Shown in pieces: positions 1 through 6,164 of a stretch of 24,201 bases of DNA. Under the pieces are notes generated by a model that was not told the DNA's origin, searched no databases, and was given only the letters and a program-made list of their open reading frames with translations. The stretch comes from a virus. Both the position numbers and the translations under genes were made by a program. Positions within the stretch are counted from its first letter, which is position 1, and every line of letters starts with the position of its first letter. The DNA lies in IMG/VR virus record IMGVR_UViG_3300042565_001014, positions 1-24,201 of that record; one strand, written 5' to 3'.

Positions 1-111
1 GTTCCAGCCGTCTGCTGTGTCAGCCGCACAGTCCTCAAAACAGTCGACGCCAGCTGCCTCGTCAATGTGTCGTTCTGTGCAACCGTCCGGATAGTGGCTC
101 AGGTATGTCAT
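1..111 (-). CDS. Unknown small protein, 5' part only (cut by window edge)
   Basis: The reading frame starts with ATG at 111 and stays open for 37 codons to the window edge, so only the N-terminus is visible. The start overlaps the stop of the methyltransferase gene as ATGA and is preceded by a very good ribosome-binding site, GAGGAGG, six to seven bases upstream. Both are typical of a coupled gene in a phage operon. The visible peptide begins MTYLSHYPDGCTERHIDEAA and has three cysteines (residues 11, 25 and 29) and two histidines (6 and 16). Metal binding is possible but cannot be judged from a fragment. It is the last visible gene of the operon that starts at the 4625 promoter. No family is recognised. 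Confidence 0.6.
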   Translation of the reverse strand, partial: MTYLSHYPDGCTERHIDEAAGVDCFEDCAADTADGWN

Positions 112-1421
112 TTCTCCTCCTCGTTTGCTTTGTTCGCCAACTGGTCAATCAGTATTCGCACAGCTGCTGCGGCCTGCTGTGGAACAACACCGTTCCCAAG
201 CACCTTCAGAGCTCTTGTGCGGGCCTCCAAACGACTGCTGACCCAACCGTCCGGTAAACCCATCATCCACTCCACAAAGACCGGATTCAGACGTCCCTTG
301 CTGTCCACTGGTTCAGGAGCTGGCCGTCCGACTATCGGTTCCCATCTTGCGATGGCCTCGGCGTACACGCCGAATCTATCTGCAGTTGCGCCTGCACGAT
401 GTCCGTCAGGAAAGCCTGCTGGCCTTTCGCTATCCGCCTGGCTGACGTTTCCGGATTGCTGCTCGCCTTCGTCCCATCGGCAGCAACTGGTGTCGGCAGC
501 AACCTCCTTCGGTTCGGGTCCGGCTGCTGGTGAAGGTGCGACGCAACTATGGCATTCAGAGGAACTGTCACCCGTTGGCTTTGTGACGCTGGCCCGTTGC
601 TGCTGGCATCCTGACAGGTCGGTGTTGGTAACAGTTTCACCTTCGCTGACAGGTTGTCCCCTTTGTAGGTTTCTGTCTTGTAATGCTCCTTCGCGTCGTT
701 CGCAATCGGCGTCGGGAGTAGCCGCGTCGCTTCGATCTCCAACGGCCGACCGTGACCATTGCCGTTCCCGTGTTCCGCCCTCATCCGATCCGTCCACTTG
801 TCCCACTCGTCCACCGTCTTGCCCCGCCCCATGTCCACCGCCGTCGGCGTCGGCAGCAGGAAAATCCACTCCTCTAGGTTGGAGTGGTATCCGTCCTCCC
901 GAGGCTCTTCCAAGGTCCGCATTGCTGTTCTCGGCGTAGGCAAGACAGAACCAGCGAAGGCGTCCATGCGGGGCACCAACGTCTGCTGCTCGTATACAAG
1001 TCCACTCCGCAGAGAACCCGTTTTCGGCCAGCGCAGAAACAACTCGGGCCAAAGCGTGTCCATTGTTTGCGGTAAGAATGCCGGCGACGTTTTCGAGGAG
1101 GAGCCATTCGGCACCAGTTCGGCGAGCAACCTTGCAGACGTCATCAATAAGCCACCTTTCGTCCTCAATACCTTTACGTTTCCCAGCCACAGAAACCGGC
1201 TGACACGGGAACCCTGCGGTTACCAGGTCCACATGTGGCGGGTCGGTGATCTGCGTCAGATCCCCAAGATTAGGGATGTCAGGATGATGGTAGGCCATCA
1301 CCTCACAGGCTGCCTTGTCAATCTCGGCATACCAGGTGAGCTCAACATCTACACCAGCCAGTCCGAGACCCATCTCAAGGCCACCATAACCAGCGCATAG
1401 GGCAGCGACCTTCAGGGTCAT
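108..1421 (-). CDS. dcm: DNA (cytosine-5)-methyltransferase
   Basis: This 437-residue protein transfers a methyl group from S-adenosylmethionine to C5 of cytosine in DNA; in phages this usually protects the genome from host restriction. Visible motifs are the SAM-binding motif I (CAGYGGLEMGL, about residues 9-19), motif IV with the catalytic Cys73 (GFPCQPVS), motif VI ENV (110-112), motif VIII (GAPHGRLRWF, about 149-158) and motif X (LGNGVVPQQAA, from 408). FVEWMMGLPDGWV precedes motif X, as in actinophage relatives. The start is ATG 1421, which overlaps the upstream stop as ATGA; GTG or ATG codons further upstream would overlap that gene more. Oddity: residues about 165-365 in this frame are low-complexity, Gly/Asp/Arg/Ser-rich with repeated ADADG-type motifs, and the same DNA reads as a better protein in another frame (see 332-1144). 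The target sequence cannot be predicted. Confidence 0.9.
   Translation of the reverse strand: MTLKVAALCAGYGGLEMGLGLAGVDVELTWYAEIDKAACEVMAYHHPDIPNLGDLTQITDPPHVDLVTAGFPCQPVSVAGKRKGIEDERWLIDDVCKVARRTGAEWLLLENVAGILTANNGHALARVVSALAENGFSAEWTCIRAADVGAPHGRLRWFCLAYAENSNADLGRASGGRIPLQPRGVDFPAADADGGGHGAGQDGGRVGQVDGSDEGGTRERQWSRSAVGDRSDAATPDADCERREGALQDRNLQRGQPVSEGETVTNTDLSGCQQQRASVTKPTGDSSSECHSCVAPSPAAGPEPKEVAADTSCCRWDEGEQQSGNVSQADSERPAGFPDGHRAGATADRFGVYAEAIARWEPIVGRPAPEPVDSKGRLNPVFVEWMMGLPDGWVSSRLEARTRALKVLGNGVVPQQAAAAVRILIDQLANKANEEEK
332..1144 (-). CDS. Putative overprinted LPTP-repeat protein inside dcm
   Basis: This second same-strand frame lies wholly inside the methyltransferase gene and would give 270 residues from ATG 1144. 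AAAGGTGG sits seven bases upstream of that ATG as a plausible ribosome-binding site; the frame itself is open from a TTG at 1168. Five LPTP motifs occur at about residues 68, 97, 143, 172 and 216, several followed by a small residue and Asp (for example LLPTPTAVD, LLPTPVAAD). From memory, such W/LPTPxxxD repeats are common in phage proteins encoded within or next to cytosine methyltransferase genes. A hand count over 783-900 gives about 90% G or C at third positions in this frame and about 45% in the methyltransferase frame. It may be a separate overlapping protein, or the original middle of the methyltransferase displaced by two compensating frameshifts. Its function is unknown. Confidence 0.45.
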   Translation of the reverse strand: MTSARLLAELVPNGSSSKTSPAFLPQTMDTLWPELFLRWPKTGSLRSGLVYEQQTLVPRMDAFAGSVLPTPRTAMRTLEEPREDGYHSNLEEWIFLLPTPTAVDMGRGKTVDEWDKWTDRMRAEHGNGNGHGRPLEIEATRLLPTPIANDAKEHYKTETYKGDNLSAKVKLLPTPTCQDASSNGPASQSQRVTVPLNAIVASHLHQQPDPNRRRLLPTPVAADGTKASSNPETSARRIAKGQQAFLTDIVQAQLQIDSACTPRPSQDGNR

Positions 1422-1819
1422 GAGGTGCGCCATAACGATTGCCAGACAGCGACTGGTCTTGCGTGACACTGCACCCGCCGGCTGTTCATCACCCGGTCAG
1501 TCTTACATATGATCCCGTTTCTTGCGCTGGCCCGCATCACTGCACCCATCGCTCGAGGCTCATGCGTCGAGTACCCTAGACCCTCCAGCTCCTCCCACAC
1601 ATCATCAGTTGTGAACTCGAGCCTGCTGTACGCCAACCGCCAGACAGCCTCAGTCGCGATTCGCTTCCACTCATCGTCAGCATTGCGCTCCACCTGATCG
1701 ATGGCTGCGGCTCGAGCGTTCTCAGCCTCTCGAAGTTCCTGCTGTCGAACCATCTCATCGAAGTCGAACTCGTAACCAACCTGATCGGCCATATCCTGTT
1801 CGAAGTCCAGCTGCTCCAC
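1418..1819 (-). CDS. Conserved phage protein, possible winged-helix DNA-binding
   Basis: The product has 133 residues. GTG 1819 is chosen because GGGAGG lies seven bases upstream and the codon falls just after the ERF stop (1822-1824); upstream codons in this frame would run into the ERF gene. The N-terminal half is acidic and probably helical (EQLDFEQDMADQVGYEFDF, then a Glu/Ala/Arg-rich helix). The C-terminal half has FTTDDVWEELEGLG followed by EPRAMGAVMRASARNGII and a basic end. That arrangement of helix, turn, helix and a short basic strand recalls small winged-helix proteins found beside recombination genes in actinophages; this comes from pattern recognition, not from a search. Its stop overlaps the dcm start as ATGA. 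It could be a replication accessory protein or a regulator. Confidence 0.65.
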   Translation of the reverse strand: MEQLDFEQDMADQVGYEFDFDEMVRQQELREAENARAAAIDQVERNADDEWKRIATEAVWRLAYSRLEFTTDDVWEELEGLGYSTHEPRAMGAVMRASARNGIICKTDRVMNSRRVQCHARPVAVWQSLWRTS

Positions 1820-1821
1820 GA

Positions 1822-2424
1822 TTATGCCTCCCTCTCCAAAGTGCGGCTGAGCTCTGGCCGGGTCCAGCCCTCCCATTGCCCGATCTGCTCCCAGAGTTCC
1901 TTAGCCTGCTCCTTGTCACCATCTGTGGCAGCAAGCACAGCCTTCTTGGCCTGTGCCTCAGAAAGATGATCCGGCCAGGTCTGTGAATTGCTCGGGTCGA
2001 ATTCGACCCTTTCAACCTCGTACACGTCATGATCGGGGTCACGCTCATCGGTTGGAAGCATGAACGCTTGAATCAGCGCAGTCCTCCAAGCAACGCTCAT
2101 CGCCTTCGCTGTGGCCTTGTCGCCATGATCCATTGCCTCACCGACACAGATCGTGGTCAGCGTGTCACCCTTCGGCCCGATGATGTGATACTTGACGGTG
2201 ACGGTCACGGACCGGACAGTCTTGCCTGCGGCAGCTGGCAACTGTTGAACCGCAGCATCGAGAACCTCAGGAAGAATGACCAGTCCGTGCTCACGGCAGG
2301 CTGGGCCGATGGCGTTGACGACTGCGTCCACACCACGAAACGACCATCCCTGTCCATGCTTCTCATCCTTCGTTACTGCCCGCACATCACGCATCACGTT
2401 TCGCATTGCTTCGTGAACTGTCAT
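1822..2424 (-). CDS. erf: ERF-family single-strand annealing protein
   Basis: This 200-residue protein is a recognisable ERF (essential recombination function) family annealase. Such proteins bind single-stranded DNA and anneal complementary strands during phage recombination, circularisation and repair. The family core is clear: GQGWSFRGVDAVVNAIGP at about residues 24-41, REHGLVILPEV near 44-54, and GEAMDHGDKATAKAMSVAWR at 95-114, followed by LIQAFMLPTDERDPDH. The C-terminal about 60 residues are Glu/Lys/Ala-rich and look like the usual variable tail. ATG 2424 is chosen because AAGGAGG lies eight bases upstream; longer versions reach back into the preceding gene. No exonuclease partner is seen here, but an SSB that could cooperate with it is encoded at 13852-14244 under a near-identical promoter. 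Confidence 0.9.
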   Translation of the reverse strand: MTVHEAMRNVMRDVRAVTKDEKHGQGWSFRGVDAVVNAIGPACREHGLVILPEVLDAAVQQLPAAAGKTVRSVTVTVKYHIIGPKGDTLTTICVGEAMDHGDKATAKAMSVAWRTALIQAFMLPTDERDPDHDVYEVERVEFDPSNSQTWPDHLSEAQAKKAVLAATDGDKEQAKELWEQIGQWEGWTRPELSRTLEREA

Positions 2425-2453
2425 CGTTGACTCCTCCTTGTTTGTTGTTGCCA

Positions 2454-2699
2454 TCAGACTTCGACCACTGTGGCGTATACATCCCAGCCGGCTGCTGTTC
2501 TGCGCTGCGCCACCTGCCAACCCTTACGATGGCCGGCCTGCCGCCAGCGCTGTGCATCATTCCGGTTGGTGACTGCAACGACCTTCCTCCAGACGCCAGG
2601 TTGACTACGTAGCACTGCGTCAACCTTGTCGTAGTGAGGGTTCTTGCGGCCACCAGTCGACGCAGGCGGGACTGCTACCGGATACTCATCTTCACTCAT
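2454..2699 (-). CDS. Small basic unknown protein
   Basis: The product has 81 residues. ATG 2699 is well supported by AAGGAG eight bases upstream, and it overlaps the end of the preceding gene by 8 bases. The sequence has a short acidic, proline-containing start (MSEDEYPVAVPPAS), then a basic compact region rich in Arg, Lys and Trp (NRNDAQRWRQAGHRKGWQ), then a possible strand WDVYATVVEV. The charge pattern and the place just before the ERF annealase would suit a nucleic-acid-binding accessory protein, but that is only inference. No family is recognised. Confidence 0.7.
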   Translation of the reverse strand: MSEDEYPVAVPPASTGGRKNPHYDKVDAVLRSQPGVWRKVVAVTNRNDAQRWRQAGHRKGWQVAQRRTAAGWDVYATVVEV

Positions 2700-3048
2700 T
2701 GAATTTGCTCCTTATAGTTTTGACTAGCGCCCACTCGAAATCTGTTTCATCGCAGCCTGTGGGCATGGCCTCGATAGTTTCAGCAAGCTCAGTGACAAGC
2801 TCAGGGTCTGACTGGTTGATGGATTCCAGCCTCGTCACAGCCAGCAGTTTCGCAGCAGTGAAGTAGTCCGAATCCGTGACTTCGATATTTAGGGCAGCGA
2901 TCTGCCTTGCCAGGCTTTCGTAGTCGCCTTGCATGACAGCGAACAGGCAGGCGACCTCATGCTCTGGGCACATCACAGTGAGAGCTATCCCATCAAGGAG
3001 GGAGCAGGCCCGCACGTGACCCTCGGCCTCGCACAAGGTGCAGCGCAT
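2692..3048 (-). CDS. Small protein with possible N-terminal zinc site
   Basis: The product has 118 residues. It starts with CxxC (CTLCEAEGH) and has CPEH about 22 residues later, which together could form a zinc site; the remainder is mostly acidic and helical. ATG 3048 directly follows a GTG in frame (3051) and shares one base with the upstream stop (TGATG); either codon may be used. The protein carries QGDYESLARQI, nearly the same as QGDYESLVRGL in the protein encoded immediately upstream. The paired motif suggests that the two proteins share a partner or contact each other. It lies in the early/middle operon with ERF. No function can be assigned. Confidence 0.7.
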   Translation of the reverse strand: MRCTLCEAEGHVRACSLLDGIALTVMCPEHEVACLFAVMQGDYESLARQIAALNIEVTDSDYFTAAKLLAVTRLESINQSDPELVTELAETIEAMPTGCDETDFEWALVKTIRSKFNE

Positions 3049-3632
3049 CACGGCTTTTCTCTCACTCTTGATAGGGAGATGGTGTAACCGTCACGATGCT
3101 CCTGGCACCACTCATCAGGATCGTAGCCACGTTCACGTAGAGCTCCGAGTCGCCATCCCAGCGAACCGGTGATCGGTAGGCAGGCCCTGATCTCCTGCAG
3201 AATCCGGTCAGCGGCCTCGATCGGTGAGTTCGGAATCTCTCCTGTTTCCGGATTGACGACAGCAGCAGCGACAATCTTGCGGAGCAGCTCGTCGCTATCC
3301 CAGTTCTTGCGGGTGATCTTGGCTCGGCGCTCCACTGTGCCGACGCCTTCTACCGTGACCCTTCTATCAGGCATCGTGTCAGCGATAAAACGCTTGGCGT
3401 CATGCTCAATGACCCTCAGGTCACCGATCACCTGCTGTAGCGGCTCGAGTCCTCGCACGAGGGACTCATAGTCGCCTTGCTCTGCTAGGAGGCGGACGCT
3501 GTCACCCATCCTGGCGATTGCCTCTCGCAGCGCAACGACTGGTTCCTGTCGGCCAGGAAGGGCATCAGCCTGAACGAGCTCTGTGGTCGTCACGTTGGCC
3601 TGCTCACCGGTTGGCTCGGCTGGTTCCCTCAT
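3048..3632 (-). CDS. Conserved actinophage protein of unknown function
   Basis: The product has 194 residues; ATG 3632 overlaps the upstream stop as ATGA. The order is a disordered acidic N-terminus, a helical stretch with QGDYESLVRGL near residues 52-62, then RRVTVEGVGTVERRAKITRKNWD around 89-111, and a C-terminal Trp/Arg-rich part ending GYDPDEWCQEHRDGYTISLSRV. From memory, the GVGTxERRxxxxRKxWD stretch occurs in many actinophage proteins encoded near recombination or nuclease genes; its biochemical role is not known to me. Here it is three genes upstream of ERF, which fits a DNA metabolism role. Cytoplasmic; no membrane segment or signal peptide is visible. Confidence 0.75.
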   Translation of the reverse strand: MREPAEPTGEQANVTTTELVQADALPGRQEPVVALREAIARMGDSVRLLAEQGDYESLVRGLEPLQQVIGDLRVIEHDAKRFIADTMPDRRVTVEGVGTVERRAKITRKNWDSDELLRKIVAAAVVNPETGEIPNSPIEAADRILQEIRACLPITGSLGWRLGALRERGYDPDEWCQEHRDGYTISLSRVREKP

Positions 3633-3868
3633 GGCTGCATCACGATCGCTTCAGCAGCGGCTCGGGCTGCCTCAAGGCTCCCGAACTCTCCGCTGGTCAC
3701 CGGTCGGGAACCCTCACCGATGTTGTGATGGTAAAGCCAGATGATGTCTGGGCCACCATACGCATGGTATGAGGTCCTGATTCCGAAGATGGTGAGGGAG
3801 CCATCGGCTGACTCGTAGCGACGCTCAGCCACCTGCCTCCATTCGACTGTTGACCCTTGCACTGTCAT
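3629..3868 (-). CDS. Small unknown protein
   Basis: The product has 79 residues. ATG 3868 is chosen because AAGGAGG lies seven to eight bases upstream within a CA-rich leader; the longer open frame to 3961 reads through the preceding gene end and leader and is unlikely to be translated. The sequence looks like a small beta-rich domain: WRQVAERRYESADGSLTIFGI, then SYHAYGGPDIIWLYHHN, then a short helix SLEAARAAAEAIV. This strand-rich, helix-ending pattern is frequent in small phage proteins. Its stop overlaps the next start as ATGA, showing translational coupling. No family is recognised. Confidence 0.7.
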   Translation of the reverse strand: MTVQGSTVEWRQVAERRYESADGSLTIFGIRTSYHAYGGPDIIWLYHHNIGEGSRPVTSGEFGSLEAARAAAEAIVMQP

Positions 3869-3914
3869 TGCCTTTCCTCCTTGTGTGGTTGTGATTGCTG
3901 TGGGCCGTTGGGTA

Positions 3915-4112
3915 TCAGGCCAGCGAACCAGATCGTGCGCTGGTGCTGACGATGCTCGCAAACTCGGCCTGAATGCCGAGATCGCTGGCTGCTGCGCTCA
4001 TCTGCGCCAAGCCCTTCGCAGCCTTGACCTTCATGCTGCCATCGCTGTTGAAAAACGTCGCAGCGTAATCTGCTGACTTGCTCAGGACGTAGTTGATTTG
4101 CTCAGTAAGCAC
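3915..4112 (-). CDS. Small unknown protein
   Basis: The product has 65 residues from GTG 4112, with AAGGGA seven bases upstream and only 11 bases after the preceding stop. It is Ala/Ser-rich and probably helical (YVLSKSADYAATFF, then KVKAAKGLAQMSAAASDLGIQ), without cysteine or any catalytic-looking motif. It is followed by 46 bases holding the CA-rich leader of the next gene. It is supported by codon-like composition and operon position rather than by any recognised family. Confidence 0.55.
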   Translation of the reverse strand: MLTEQINYVLSKSADYAATFFNSDGSMKVKAAKGLAQMSAAASDLGIQAEFASIVSTSARSGSLA

Positions 4113-4123
4113 GTTGGTTCCCT

Positions 4124-4330
4124 TCAGGAGAGCTCGCGGGCAAAGTGGTCGACCATGCCGATGAGGTAGGAGTAGCGATCATTGTCGTTGGCTGCGAGTG
4201 CCTCTTGGGCTGCATCCTTCATTTGGTCGTGGCGCTGTGTGGCGACCTCTCGGGTCGTCTTTGAGATGCGCCACCAGTTCGCAGCAGCTCGTTGGCCACG
4301 CTCGTATTCGCTTGCGTTAGTCTCAGCCAT
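4124..4330 (-). CDS. Small helical unknown protein
   Basis: The product has 68 residues. ATG 4330 overlaps the upstream stop as ATGA and has AGGAG seven bases upstream; the longer frame to 4372 would overlap the upstream gene without its own binding site. The sequence is hydrophilic and helical, rich in Ala, Arg, Glu and Gln (SEYERGQRAAANWWRISKTT). It has the look of the very small early proteins of actinophages, some of which interfere with host processes, but nothing here shows a specific target. Confidence 0.65.
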   Translation of the reverse strand: MAETNASEYERGQRAAANWWRISKTTREVATQRHDQMKDAAQEALAANDNDRYSYLIGMVDHFARELS

Positions 4331-4557
4331 CAGAGCGCTCCTGACTTCATGCCAGCAGCGATGCCTGCCCACTCGTCACGAATCGGCAGGGCCTTGCACG
4401 CTTCCTCGACAGCAGCGAAGGTTTCGTATCCCCAGCCAACCATGCTGTTTCCGAAGGTGCCATCAGCGCACTTGAACACGATGGCGCTGTCGAAGCTGCC
4501 CCAGCGAATCTCGTGGGCAGTGACACGCTCTGACGTTGGGATTTCTGTGATGCTCAT
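4330..4557 (-). CDS. First gene of the left operon, small unknown protein
   Basis: The product has 75 residues. ATG 4557 follows AAGGAG by six bases and is the first gene downstream of the promoter at 4597-4625. The sequence reads as strand-rich at first (VTAHEIRWGSFDSAIVFKCADG), then GNSMVGWGYETFAAVEEACKAL, which could be a strand followed by a helix. Its leader, including the ribosome-binding region, is nearly the same as the leader of the 15841 gene, yet the two proteins are not recognisably related. No family is recognised. Confidence 0.65.
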   Translation of the reverse strand: MSITEIPTSERVTAHEIRWGSFDSAIVFKCADGTFGNSMVGWGYETFAAVEEACKALPIRDEWAGIAAGMKSGAL

Positions 4558-4564
4558 TGCTTGC

Positions 4565-4640
4565 TCCTTGTTGTCGTGGTTCCTTGCCATGCAAGCATTA
4601 TTACACACTAGAAACGTGGCGTCAACTATTAGGGCAAGAA
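4565..4640 (-). repeat. Duplicated promoter-leader block (copy 2; copy 1 at 15848-15928)
   Basis: About 75 bases, from just upstream of the -35 box to the ribosome-binding site, match a block at 15848-15928 in the same orientation. The core (4610-4632 and 15898-15920) is identical over 23 bases. The -10 region, the dyad near the start site and the AAGGAG leader are similar, with a few substitutions and small indels. The proteins downstream differ, so only the control region is shared. Confidence 0.85.
4597..4625 (-). promoter_or_regulatory. Sigma-70-type promoter, copy 2 (left operon)
   Basis: On the minus strand TTGACG (4620-4625) is followed after 17 bases by AATAAT (4597-4602), five of six matches to the -10 consensus. 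The predicted start is near 4590, inside the short dyad CTTGC-CAT-GCAAG (4583-4595), which could be an operator. The first gene begins at 4557. The -35 region and upstream bases are identical to those of the promoter at 15885-15913, which strongly supports both. Confidence 0.8.
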
Positions 4641-4671
4641 ACTTTCGGGGGCGCTCTAAAGCCGGAAACGC

Positions 4672-4708
4672 AGCTGCCCGCCACCGGAAGGCTCGGCAGC
4701 GGGCAGCT
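4672..4708 (-). terminator. Hairpin terminator after the lysis genes
   Basis: A perfect 10-bp GC-rich stem (AGCTGCCCGC with its complement) encloses a 17-base loop. It lies between the holin stop (4743) and the next promoter (4625), exactly where the late operon should end. No long T tract follows, which is common for actinobacterial terminators. A small 5-bp hairpin at 4723-4735 precedes it. Confidence 0.65.
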
Positions 4709-4742
4709 CACGCAACAAGGAGGCTCCAGAGGAGCGATCACA

Positions 4743-4985
4743 TCATAGCAGACCGCTCTCTCGGTCCTCAGCAACAAGGGACGGGTTCCCAGGCTCGGCA
4801 AACGGGATGGATGCCAGGCTCGTCAACATCGAGAGGACGAAGCCAGCGGCAGCCGCACCAGTTATGGCCTTCCAATCCATGCTCCACGCCGAAACCATGT
4901 CGCCACCAGCGCCAACAAGCACGAACTGTGCTGCTGTCTTGAGGGCACGCTCGAGCGCCTGCGTCCAGAAACTTGTAGTAAACAT
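4743..4985 (-). CDS. Holin, r1t-type
   Basis: This 80-residue membrane protein has the signature of r1t-like holins: MFTTSFWTQALERALKTAAQ, an amphipathic start, followed by two hydrophobic segments at about residues 18-35 and 41-61 and a short charged tail. Holins build up in the cytoplasmic membrane and open it at a set time, releasing the endolysin to the cell wall. ATG 4985 has AGGAG five bases upstream. It lies directly downstream of a membrane/coiled-coil protein and the amidase endolysin, which together form the lysis cassette. A strong hairpin follows it. Confidence 0.85.
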   Translation of the reverse strand: MFTTSFWTQALERALKTAAQFVLVGAGGDMVSAWSMDWKAITGAAAAGFVLSMLTSLASIPFAEPGNPSLVAEDRESGLL

Positions 4986-4993
4986 TGCCGCTC

Positions 4994-5302
4994 CTAAGTT
5001 GACTGGTGGCTTGACAGAGCTGTCTTGATTAGTTGCTCGAGCCGCTCAACGTTGCGGCCCTCCTCTGCCATGTGAACTCTGAGATCAGTCATGGCTGAAT
5101 GCAAATCTTTGCCTTGCTGCTTCACCTCAGAACGCATCTCCTCAACAGACTTATCGAGCCGGTCTGTATGTGCCTCAACACGCCGACCGGCTTCCTCGAC
5201 CCTACCCATTCTGCGGAATAGCGCCAAGACTCCCCCTAACGCTGCGGTGAAGATCGCCCCGTAGGTAACAACGATGATTGACTCCCACGGGAACTGTTGC
5301 AC
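4994..5302 (-). CDS. Membrane protein with coiled coil, lysis-associated
   Basis: The product has 102 residues from GTG 5302, which has GAGG eight bases upstream; an ATG at 5341 in the same frame is possible but lacks a binding site and overlaps the endolysin by 29 bases. One transmembrane segment (about residues 7-30, WESIIVVTYGAIFTAALGGV) is followed by a long heptad-like hydrophilic helix (RVEAHTDRLDKSVEEMRSEV onward). Lying between endolysin and holin, it could be a second holin, an antiholin or a spanin-like lysis accessory. The sequence alone does not separate these. No signal peptidase or lipobox motif is visible. Confidence 0.7.
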   Translation of the reverse strand: MQQFPWESIIVVTYGAIFTAALGGVLALFRRMGRVEEAGRRVEAHTDRLDKSVEEMRSEVKQQGKDLHSAMTDLRVHMAEEGRNVERLEQLIKTALSSHQST

Positions 5303-5312
5303 AGGAACAACC

Positions 5313-6122
5313 TCACTTGCCTCGCGCTCGCGACAGCTCATACAGCGATGACAGGTAGTTTGCCAATCCAGCGACGGCAGCTGGGTCGTTGCCTGGGACT
5401 GTCACGAACTTGGCTCCCATGAACAGGGCCGAGTCAACCTCGCCCTGCGTGCGAAGCGGGTAGCGCAGATTGCCTGACACGTGCCACATGCCGCCATCTC
5501 TTGGGTCCCGCACAACTAGCGTTCGCATCTCGTCCTCCGGATCAGGTTCTGGCTGCCAGCCAGCAGCCTCAATTATGGCACCTCTAAGCACAGACTCGAG
5601 CTGCTGACGGTCAGGTCGTCTAGTCCAAGCATCTGACCGGTCGACTGGTTGGGCCTCGCCGTGTGTTGTTAGGCCAGGTCTGACTTTCGTCTCAGCAGCT
5701 GGTAGATAGCGTGCCGCTGCGACCGGATCGAATCCGGCTTCTCGCCACCAGCGAACTAATGTGCCGGCGAGAAGCGCAGTCGCTTTCTTGAACCATTGGG
5801 AATCTGGATTGAGATCCACAGTTCGGCAGGCATACGAAACCCCGACTGTCGTGCTGTTGTAACCGCTGGCCGCACAATGGAAAGCAGTGTAAGTGGCCGG
5901 GACCATCTCTATGACTGAGTCTGAGTCCACGAGAATGTGATAGCAGCCTGCCTCGAGCCGGCGAGAGATGTACGCTGCCACGTTCTCAGCGCCAGTGTCA
6001 GGACCTACCGAGTCCATGACGCTCTCTGCTGTGTGAATCAGAACACCGCCAGTCCAGCCCTTGACACGGTTGGGATAGAACTGCTGCGTCGCTGGTGGGT
6101 TGTCGAGGAGGTAGTAGCCCAT
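5313..6122 (-). CDS. Endolysin, N-acetylmuramoyl-L-alanine amidase
   Basis: This 269-residue enzyme is predicted to cut the bond between N-acetylmuramic acid and L-alanine in peptidoglycan at the end of infection. Residues about 20-180 look like a zinc amidase of the Amidase_2/PGRP type: VLIHTAES (His30), AFHCAASGYNSTTVGVSYA (His82) and THGEAQPVDRSDAW (His154 and Asp161 or Asp164), which would provide zinc ligands and pocket residues. A Pro/Glu-rich linker near 190 leads to a C-terminal region of about 70 residues (MRTLVVRDPRDGGMWHVSGN onward) that could bind the cell wall, but I do not recognise it. No signal peptide, so export depends on the holin. ATG 6122 is preceded by a hairpin that includes its only Shine-Dalgarno-like bases. 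Confidence 0.85.
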   Translation of the reverse strand: MGYYLLDNPPATQQFYPNRVKGWTGGVLIHTAESVMDSVGPDTGAENVAAYISRRLEAGCYHILVDSDSVIEMVPATYTAFHCAASGYNSTTVGVSYACRTVDLNPDSQWFKKATALLAGTLVRWWREAGFDPVAAARYLPAAETKVRPGLTTHGEAQPVDRSDAWTRRPDRQQLESVLRGAIIEAAGWQPEPDPEDEMRTLVVRDPRDGGMWHVSGNLRYPLRTQGEVDSALFMGAKFVTVPGNDPAAVAGLANYLSSLYELSRARGK

Positions 6123-6124
6123 AC

Positions 6125-6148
6125 CCTGCCATTTTATCAGTCGGCAGG
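6125..6148 (-). other. Hairpin directly upstream of the endolysin start
   Basis: On the minus strand CCTGCC and GGCAGG pair perfectly around a 12-base loop. The 3' arm, GGCAGG, is the only purine-rich Shine-Dalgarno candidate and ends two bases before the endolysin ATG, so folding would cover the ribosome site. A weak terminator or chance pairing are alternatives. Confidence 0.4.
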
Positions 6149-6164
6149 TTGTTGTCGGACTGCT

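Noticed and set aside
67-939. 290-codon plus-strand frame opposite dcm
   Set aside because: Antisense shadow of the methyltransferase region; no start signal and no family resemblance.
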